Positions 58,830-64,000 of a stretch of DNA of 64,000 bases are shown in pieces. The stretch's first letter is position 1. Each line of letters begins with the position of its first letter. The notes beneath the pieces were generated by a model, which was not told the origin of the DNA, made no database searches, and saw only the letters and a program-made list of their open reading frames with translations. The stretch is from Bacillota bacterium (GTDB lineage: Bacteria > Bacillota > Clostridia > Christensenellales > Aristaeellaceae): contig JAFADG010000016.1 of assembly GCA_023425025.1 (NCBI GenBank), positions 1-64,000 on the forward strand, in the 5' to 3' direction. A program made the translations under genes and the position numbers.

Positions 58830-59750
58830 ATGAAAAAGCTGGTAACTACGCTTGGAAACCTGGCCGAGGAACAGGCGGGCATGATCCTGCCCCATGAGCA
58901 CGTGTTTGTAGACTTGCGCACGCCCGATCAGGCGGGATACGCCCAGGCCGAAACGCAGGATGTGATCCGCCTCATGGGGCCGTTTCTTCGTGAGGCAAGG
59001 GAGAAAGGCGTCGGCGTGATCGTGGATTGCGGGCCGGTCGGCGTGGGCAGAAGGGCGGATATACTGAAGGCTGTTTCGCAGGCGGAAGGCTACCCCCTGG
59101 TCGTGCCTACCGGCGTATACAGGGAGCCCTGGATACCCAAATGGGTGCTGGAAGCGGATGAAGAACAGCTGGAGGATTGGATGACCGGGGAATTGACCCG
59201 CGATGTGGAAGGAACCGCTGTTCAGGCCGGTTTTGTCAAGCTCAGCGCCGGCGACGACGGCATCACGGGCCAGGAGTCGAAGGTGTTGCGTGCTGCCGCA
59301 AAAAGCGCAAAAAAAGTGGATGCCGTGATCGGCAGCCACACCATACGCGCAAGGGTCGTCCGGGATCAACTGGATATCCTGGAAAAGGCGGGCGGCAACC
59401 CGGACAGGTTTATCTGGATCCATACCCAGGCGGAGCCGGATTTCCGCCTGCATTTGGAAATGGCGCAAAGGGGCGTTTGGATCGAATATGACGGCATTGG
59501 CGGCGGGCCGGACGATACATACATTGAACTGATACAAAGGATGCTGAACGCGGGCTTTGAAAAGCAGCTGCTGCTCAGCCAGGACAGGGGTTGGTACGAC
59601 CCGGGTAAGCCCATGGGCGGCAAGCCCAAGCCCTACACCTATCTTGCGGATGCATTTTTGCAAAAGCTTGCGCAGGCAGGCATCGGGCCTGACACAATCG
59701 GGCGGCTGACGCGGGAAAATCCCTACCGGGCCTTTGCAAGGGACGTATAG
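58830..59750 (+). CDS. Phosphotriesterase-like amidohydrolase
   Basis: A 306-aa TIM-barrel metalloenzyme. The metal ligands are visible: HEHVF (HxH, about residue 22), FVKLSAGDDG (bridging lysine), IGSHT, WIHTQAEPD and the Asp in LLSQDRG. These PTE-like proteins hydrolyse lactones or phosphoesters; the substrate is unknown. GAGGCGG precedes the ATG. A DNA-level family A copy lies 60 bp past its end on the minus strand. Confidence 0.85.
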   Translation: MKKLVTTLGNLAEEQAGMILPHEHVFVDLRTPDQAGYAQAETQDVIRLMGPFLREAREKGVGVIVDCGPVGVGRRADILKAVSQAEGYPLVVPTGVYREPWIPKWVLEADEEQLEDWMTGELTRDVEGTAVQAGFVKLSAGDDGITGQESKVLRAAAKSAKKVDAVIGSHTIRARVVRDQLDILEKAGGNPDRFIWIHTQAEPDFRLHLEMAQRGVWIEYDGIGGGPDDTYIELIQRMLNAGFEKQLLLSQDRGWYDPGKPMGGKPKPYTYLADAFLQKLAQAGIGPDTIGRLTRENPYRAFARDV

Positions 59751-59812
59751 GAAGCAAGCTCCGGGGCTGTCGCGCTAAATGCATAGTTGAATGAATATCC
59801 AAGAAGATGGCG

Positions 59813-59868
59813 TCCGAAGGTTTCCAAAGGGCGATCGGAAAGCCCTTTGGTCGCGTCCGAAGACGCGA
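59813..59868 (-). repeat. Family A repeat, short form
   Basis: Read on the minus strand: CGCGTCTTCGGACGCG, then CCAAAGGGCTTTCCGATCGC and CCTTTGGAAACCTTCGG. The 5' hairpin has a TTCG loop here, where other copies have TGCG. Confidence 0.8.
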
Positions 59869-59937
59869 AGTCCTTCTTCGTGAATAACTATATACCAAAT
59901 ATGAGTTTTGCACGACAATCGCCAGGCGTATACGCCA

Positions 59938-60474
59938 TTATTCTATGATATACGCGCGGACGATCTCTCCGTAATAAGCGGTATGGTAATCCCTGTTGGC
60001 GCCGCAATGCGAGCTGTCCACGTCCTTGGGATAAAAGGTTTTCCTGTTTGCCTCGCTGACAGCCTGCGCTTCCTGCTTTTGCACGTATACCACCCTGCAT
60101 TCCAGGGTCAGGGGCAGTTCCCGGATGGCCGGCACGGAAACAACATCCGCCGTTTCCAGCGTCAGGCCCAGCTCCTTGATCTTATCCACCGTATGGCCGG
60201 ATTTCGTGCCGCAGACACCCAATATCGCCTTGTCAAACGCGCCCCGGGGAATGTTGACGGTGAACTCGGGATTTTTGTCCAGCTGCTGCTTTGTAAAGCG
60301 GTGCTCCCGCACAAAGGTTGTAAAAATCGGCTTTCCCCACTCAATGCCCAGCGTGCCCCAGGAAATGGTCATGGCGTTTACCTTGCCCTCCGCCAGGGTG
60401 GTCAGCAGTACGCCACCTTTCAACGCCTTCATAATTTCCGCCGCATAGTCAAACACATCGATTTCCTTTTTCAT
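59938..60474 (-). CDS. Flavin reductase family protein
   Basis: A 178-aa FMN-binding protein of the flavin reductase/flavoredoxin-like fold (VLLTTLAEGKVNAMTISWGT, TFVREHRFTKQQLDKNPEFT, and CGTKSGHTVDKIKELGLTLE). Members reduce flavins or act as small flavoprotein electron carriers in anaerobes. The partner is unknown. A GAAAGGAGGC site precedes the ATG. Monocistronic. Confidence 0.85.
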   Translation of the reverse strand: MKKEIDVFDYAAEIMKALKGGVLLTTLAEGKVNAMTISWGTLGIEWGKPIFTTFVREHRFTKQQLDKNPEFTVNIPRGAFDKAILGVCGTKSGHTVDKIKELGLTLETADVVSVPAIRELPLTLECRVVYVQKQEAQAVSEANRKTFYPKDVDSSHCGANRDYHTAYYGEIVRAYIIE

Positions 60475-60658
60475 GGTAAGCCTCCTTTCAACGTGCCTGC
60501 AACCATATTAGGTCAAAAAACGCTTTTTGGCAAGCGGTCCCCGGAGCAGTGAACAGAAAGCTTACAAAGGCATGGGAGGTATACGGTTACGCCGCGGAGA
60601 ATGAATTAGCTGTTTACAGTATATGCACATACCTAAAAGGCGGAGGCAAAGGGAAAAG

Positions 60659-62671
60659 ATGAAGGCGGGCGATAGCGCGGACAGATCAGCGAAGCATGCG
60701 GCAGAGGGGAATGAGCAGGAAGATTTCCTCGGCATCCTGCGCGGCAAGGGCCTCTCGCTGTCAAGACTGAGGGGCGAGCAGCGGTTTTTGGAATACCTTC
60801 GCCAGCTCCGGCTGTTTTCCAAACGGTATACGGTGCTGATGGCCGCCTGCGATACGCCTTACGGGCCCACCTTCGGAATGGACTTGACCGCGGAATGGCT
60901 GTCGCTTGGCCTGAAGGAGAACCTCCAGGGCAAAACAAGGCATGGTTACGCAGCCATCATCGACGCTGGGGAAGTGGCGTTTGAGCGGCTTTCCCCAACC
61001 TCGTTCGAGTGGGTCGAGCATGCGTGCATGGTGGAGGATACGCGCTTTGAGCTGACAAGCGTTGGCTTCAATGCCCCCAGGGAAAACGCCGCGCTGATTT
61101 TGATCAACGGCGTCAATCATTCCCCCTGCCGGAGGGGGCTCAATTTTGTGGTGTACGACCGTGTGGCCGGCCATGTGCTGGACGCCGTCAATTTTGACGT
61201 GTATGCCGCCGGCTTTCCATGCTACCGGCCCGCTGCCCTGACCGAGGGGCTCAAAGCGTTCGCGGCCGCCCATCCGGGCGTCTCGGTTCTTTGCTTCAAC
61301 ACGCCGGCCTTTCCCAAAGAAAACCTCAGCCTGAACGAAAGGTTCATATTGGAAAACGCGGTGGGCCGCACGACCATACTCAACAACCTGGACAAGCCCA
61401 TCTTTGCACTCAACAAATACTTTGATTCAAGCGAAGACATCCTGGAGGTTCTGAGCGCCCCCGCGTCATACCATGATGTTGGCGGCGTGCGCCGCTTTGC
61501 GGACGTGAGCGGCAGGTGCGTCAATACCGCCGGCGGCCACAGGGTGACGCAGGAGCAGCCGCAGCCGTACCGGCGCACGGTGTTCATCATCGGGGGGTGC
61601 AGGGTGTTTGGCGTCGGCTCCGCCGACGGGGGAACCATCGCATCCCACCTGCAAAAGCTGTTCAACACGTACGAACCCGGCCGGCAGATCAAGGTTGAAA
61701 ACTATGGCTATTACCTGGCGGAATTGTCCGATGCCTCAACCGGCGAGGAGTTGGCGATTTTAAACGCCCTCCCTGTCGCGGATGGGGATATCGTCCTATG
61801 CGATTTTACCATGCCGGAGGGGTTTGCCGGCGTTGACATGGCGGCGTGCGCAAGCCGCCCGCACCCCTTTGGCGAAGTGTTTTTTGATACCCAGCACTAT
61901 ACCGCGGACGGTAACCGGCTGATTGCCCAAAAGCTGTTTGAAAAAATGGAGCAGCTGGACTTTTTTGAATTAAGGCCTGCGGCCATGGGCGGCGGGGTGA
62001 AAGGAAAGGCCCAGGATGTGGACTATCCCCTGGATATGGAAAGCAAGCGGGAGCTGGTGGAGTACAAAAGAATCCTCAAGGAATTTTATGATTCCATGTT
62101 TGGCGTGACCATCGGCGCCATTGTCGTCAACTGCAACCCCTTTACGCTGGGCCATCGGTACCTGGTGGAAACCGCGGCAAAAAACTGCGACCATTTGATC
62201 ATTTTTGTCGTTCAGGAGGATCAATCCATTTTTCCCTTTGATGACAGGCTGCGCCTGGTGGATGAAGGCACGGCGGATCTGAAGAACGTCACCGTCATCC
62301 CCAGCGGCCGGTTCATTATTTCCTCGCTGACGTTTTCGGAATACTTCAACAAAGCGGAGCTTCAGGACCGCGCTGTGGACTCCTCCATGGATGTGACGCT
62401 GTTCGCCCGTGAGATCGCACCTTGCCTGCATATCAGCGTGCGCTTTGTGGGCGAGGAGCCGTTTGACAAGGTGACGCGCCAGTACAACGACGCCATGCGC
62501 GCCATACTGCCAAGGCACGGCATTGCGTTTGTGGAAATTCCCCGCAAGGAATGGGATGGTAAACCGATCAGCGCCTCACGGGTGCGGACCCTTTTGGAGG
62601 AACGGAATTTTGACCAAATCGCAAAAATCGTGCCACCGGCCACCCTTGCTTATTTGAAGGAGCGGTTTTAG
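60659..62671 (+). CDS. ILEI-like / SGNH-like / citrate lyase ligase-like fusion protein
   Basis: A 670-aa cytosolic-looking protein. The N-terminal third (about 90-210) contains AIIDAGEVAFERLS and RRGLNFVVYDRVAGHVLDAV, the pattern of ILEI/FAM3 glycan-interacting domains. The middle (about 295-450) has VFIIGGCRVFGVGSADGGTI and DTQHYTADGNRLIAQKLFEK, an SGNH-hydrolase-like layout. The last 200 residues match the nucleotidyltransferase half of citrate lyase ligase CitC (NCNPFTLGHRYLVETAAK, RFVGEEPFDKVTRQYNDAMR, ISASRVRTLLEE). No citrate lyase genes are nearby. The substrate is unknown, probably a glycan or its precursor. Confidence 0.72.
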   Translation: MKAGDSADRSAKHAAEGNEQEDFLGILRGKGLSLSRLRGEQRFLEYLRQLRLFSKRYTVLMAACDTPYGPTFGMDLTAEWLSLGLKENLQGKTRHGYAAIIDAGEVAFERLSPTSFEWVEHACMVEDTRFELTSVGFNAPRENAALILINGVNHSPCRRGLNFVVYDRVAGHVLDAVNFDVYAAGFPCYRPAALTEGLKAFAAAHPGVSVLCFNTPAFPKENLSLNERFILENAVGRTTILNNLDKPIFALNKYFDSSEDILEVLSAPASYHDVGGVRRFADVSGRCVNTAGGHRVTQEQPQPYRRTVFIIGGCRVFGVGSADGGTIASHLQKLFNTYEPGRQIKVENYGYYLAELSDASTGEELAILNALPVADGDIVLCDFTMPEGFAGVDMAACASRPHPFGEVFFDTQHYTADGNRLIAQKLFEKMEQLDFFELRPAAMGGGVKGKAQDVDYPLDMESKRELVEYKRILKEFYDSMFGVTIGAIVVNCNPFTLGHRYLVETAAKNCDHLIIFVVQEDQSIFPFDDRLRLVDEGTADLKNVTVIPSGRFIISSLTFSEYFNKAELQDRAVDSSMDVTLFAREIAPCLHISVRFVGEEPFDKVTRQYNDAMRAILPRHGIAFVEIPRKEWDGKPISASRVRTLLEERNFDQIAKIVPPATLAYLKERF

Positions 62672-62711
62672 GCTCCTTTCATATACTCGATTTTGTTAAA
62701 TAAAGAAAACG

Positions 62712-62737
62712 GGCGCGGGCCGTCAGCGGGCCGCGCC
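62712..62737 (+). terminator. Hairpin after the fusion gene
   Basis: GGCGCGG and CCGCGCC form a GC stem about 40 bp past the stop codon. There is no T-run, so the call is tentative. Confidence 0.4.
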
Positions 62738-62873
62738 TGAAAACTGTACCTTGGAACGCTGCCGCGCTCAAATAGACGCTGCAAACATCCTATTGCTATT
62801 TTCTTGAAATATGCTACCATAGAAAAGCATGGGATGTCGTGAATTTCACAACGAATCAAAAGGAAGTACAGCT

Positions 62874-63314
62874 ATGAAAACGGCAGTCATCTACTACACC
62901 TTTGGCGGGTCCACCAAAAAGGAAGCCCAACGCCTGGCCGCGGAAAATCAGGCGGCACTTTTCAGGGTGGAGGAAGCGCGCGGGCGCAGCTTGATCGGCG
63001 CGTTCATCCCCGGCGCCTATCAGGCGATGCACCGCAAGGCTGCGGCGATACAGCCCCTGAATGTCAACCTGCAGGAATTTGACAAAATCATCATCGGTTG
63101 TCCGGTGTGGGCGGGCTATCCGGCGCCGGCCTTCAACGCCATTGCGGCGCTTTTGCCAAAGGGCAAAGAGGTGGAGGTTGTTCTCTGCTCCGCCGGTGGG
63201 GAAACGCCCAAAAGTGAGCAGGGCACAAAACAGATCATTGAGGGAAAAGGCTGCAGGCTCCTCTCCTACCGTGATATCAAGACGGGCGCGACGCCCGCGA
63301 AGATCAAAGCGTGA
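62874..63314 (+). CDS. Flavodoxin
   Basis: A 146-aa FMN-binding electron carrier. The phosphate loop is AVIYYTFGGSTKKEAQRLAA (the T/S-rich P-loop near residues 8-16), then IIIGCPVWAGYPAPAFNAIA and VVLCSAGGETPKSE. It could serve anaerobic reductases or radical SAM enzymes such as the one at 56041. AAAGGAAG precedes the ATG. Monocistronic. Confidence 0.88.
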   Translation: MKTAVIYYTFGGSTKKEAQRLAAENQAALFRVEEARGRSLIGAFIPGAYQAMHRKAAAIQPLNVNLQEFDKIIIGCPVWAGYPAPAFNAIAALLPKGKEVEVVLCSAGGETPKSEQGTKQIIEGKGCRLLSYRDIKTGATPAKIKA

Positions 63315-63533
63315 GCCGCGGGGAAAACCGCCATGCATGCGGCCGTTCAGAAAGCAAACGCGCTGTAAATAAAGAGTATACATTTTTTTGATAAACTACG
63401 TTTCACAGGCTGGATATCTGTTGACAAATAAGCGTGGTTTTTGTTTGTTCTACCTGTCTGCTGCCATGTACCGCTTGTAAAGATTTCTTTTTTGGAATTT
63501 TTGGAACTGATTAATGTGAGTGGGGGATGTTTC

Positions 63534-64000
63534 GTGAAAATCAAGGCGGGGATCCAATCAAAGATTCTGCTGAGCACCGCGGCCACAGCACTTGCCATCG
63601 CGATTGTCCTGATGACCCTGATGACATATTTCATGCATTCCCTAACCAGCACGCTTTTATTGGAAACGCTTCAACCCATGGCCAAGTCAGCTTCCCAGAG
63701 CGTGGAAATCAACCTGCACATGATGGCGGACAGGATTTTTATGATCGGCGACAACGCCGCCCTTTCCGACCCGGCCGTGACGCAGCAGGAAAAGCAGGCG
63801 CTCCTTGACAAGGCCAAATCCGGCATTGAGTTCAAGTGGCTGGCGCTGTATCTGCCCGACGGCACGCTGTACTCCGGCAGCTACGGCAGCCCCAAATCCA
63901 TTGCCGGCACCAGTCATTTTGACATGCTCGCAAAGACCGCCAACCTGGTGATCGACGATACGAAGGCAGTGGACAGCAAGCTGGAGATCGTGATCGGCGC
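63534..64000 (+). CDS. Chemoreceptor-like or sensor protein, N-terminal part (cut by window edge)
   Basis: An open frame runs from GTG 63534 (preceded by GGGGGA) to the window end without a stop; at least 155 codons are present. It starts KIKAGIQSKILLSTAATALA, with a membrane helix (about 10-45), then a periplasmic sensor-like region (MIGDNAALSDPAVTQQEKQA, WLALYLPDGTLYSGSYGS) of the dCache/methyl-accepting chemotaxis protein type. The downstream signalling domain lies outside the window, so MCP and sensor kinase or GGDEF cannot be separated. Confidence 0.65.
   Translation, partial: MKIKAGIQSKILLSTAATALAIAIVLMTLMTYFMHSLTSTLLLETLQPMAKSASQSVEINLHMMADRIFMIGDNAALSDPAVTQQEKQALLDKAKSGIEFKWLALYLPDGTLYSGSYGSPKSIAGTSHFDMLAKTANLVIDDTKAVDSKLEIVIG

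Noticed and set aside
60623..60658. Upstream ATG for the fusion protein
   Set aside because: The ATG at 60659 is closer to the GGAGG/AAAGGGA region; the upstream 12 codons are strongly basic with no support.
1..64000. tRNA, rRNA or tmRNA genes
   Set aside because: No acceptor/T-loop pattern (GTTCRA with matching arms) or rRNA-like stretch was seen by eye; a covariance search could still find one.

Overview
This window is chromosomal DNA from a GC-rich Gram-positive anaerobe of the Bacillota, most likely class Clostridia. The evidence is gene content: a Gls24/AmaP/DUF2273 envelope module joined to nusB, folD, xseAB and ispA; a NifS-ThiI pair; a CggR-type glycolytic regulator; a BofA-family protein; an FtsK/SpoIIIE translocase; and a SAM-I riboswitch on metK. 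No rRNA, tRNA, complete insertion sequence or CRISPR array was seen. The order (a Christensenellales- or Oscillospirales-like lineage is plausible) cannot be fixed from the sequence alone.

Layout. 0.2-4.1 kb (minus): ftsK and a secreted DUF3298-like protein. 4.2-15.3 kb (plus): a YcxB-like protein, then a long, tightly overlapping housekeeping run (gls24, amaP, DUF2273, nusB, an M22/TsaD-like gene, folD, xseA, xseB, ispA, a PAP2-like membrane protein, DUF6106, nifS) and, after a MITE-like element, thiI. 15.5-21.3 kb: a multi-module peptidoglycan-binding protein, small or hypothetical genes and a decayed PAS/HD-GYP gene. 21.4-26.8 kb (minus): cggR-pgk-tpiA-gpmI, without the gapA usual in this operon and with a copy of the same repeat in every junction. 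27-36.4 kb: bofA, surface and secreted proteins, a frameshifted solute-binding-like gene, RNA ligase-like, MerR, kinase and RidA genes. 36.4-42.3 kb: a seven-hairpin cluster and small regulatory or accessory genes, including an ImmA/IrrE plus two-TM cassette. 42.3-50.5 kb: metK with its riboswitch, repeats, an M20 peptidase whose 3' end is tandemly triplicated, an aldo/keto reductase, and an MFS exporter behind a leader-peptide attenuator. 50.7-57.2 kb: rlmD, a small AT-richer island, a Dus-like enzyme, YciI, DUF6273, a methyltransferase and a radical SAM gene. 57.3-64 kb: hydrolase, phosphotriesterase-like gene, flavin reductase, a large ILEI/SGNH/CitC-like fusion protein, flavodoxin, and the start of a chemoreceptor-like gene cut by the window edge.

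The most distinctive feature is the intergenic DNA. Several families of short structured repeats recur between genes. Family A has a small 5' hairpin with a TGCG or TTCG loop whose stem covaries between copies, followed by a CCAAAGGGC/GCCCTTTGG stem that is sometimes split by a core of about 130 bp. Family B is a double hairpin that abuts stop codons. Family C is a double hairpin containing CTCAGTCAGC. Family D is a MITE-like element whose left end is family C. They nest in one another, sit at gene ends and appear to have driven local rearrangements. The regulatory finding I would check first is the leader of the MFS exporter: a 12-codon peptide whose codons overlap one of two interleaved, competing stems.
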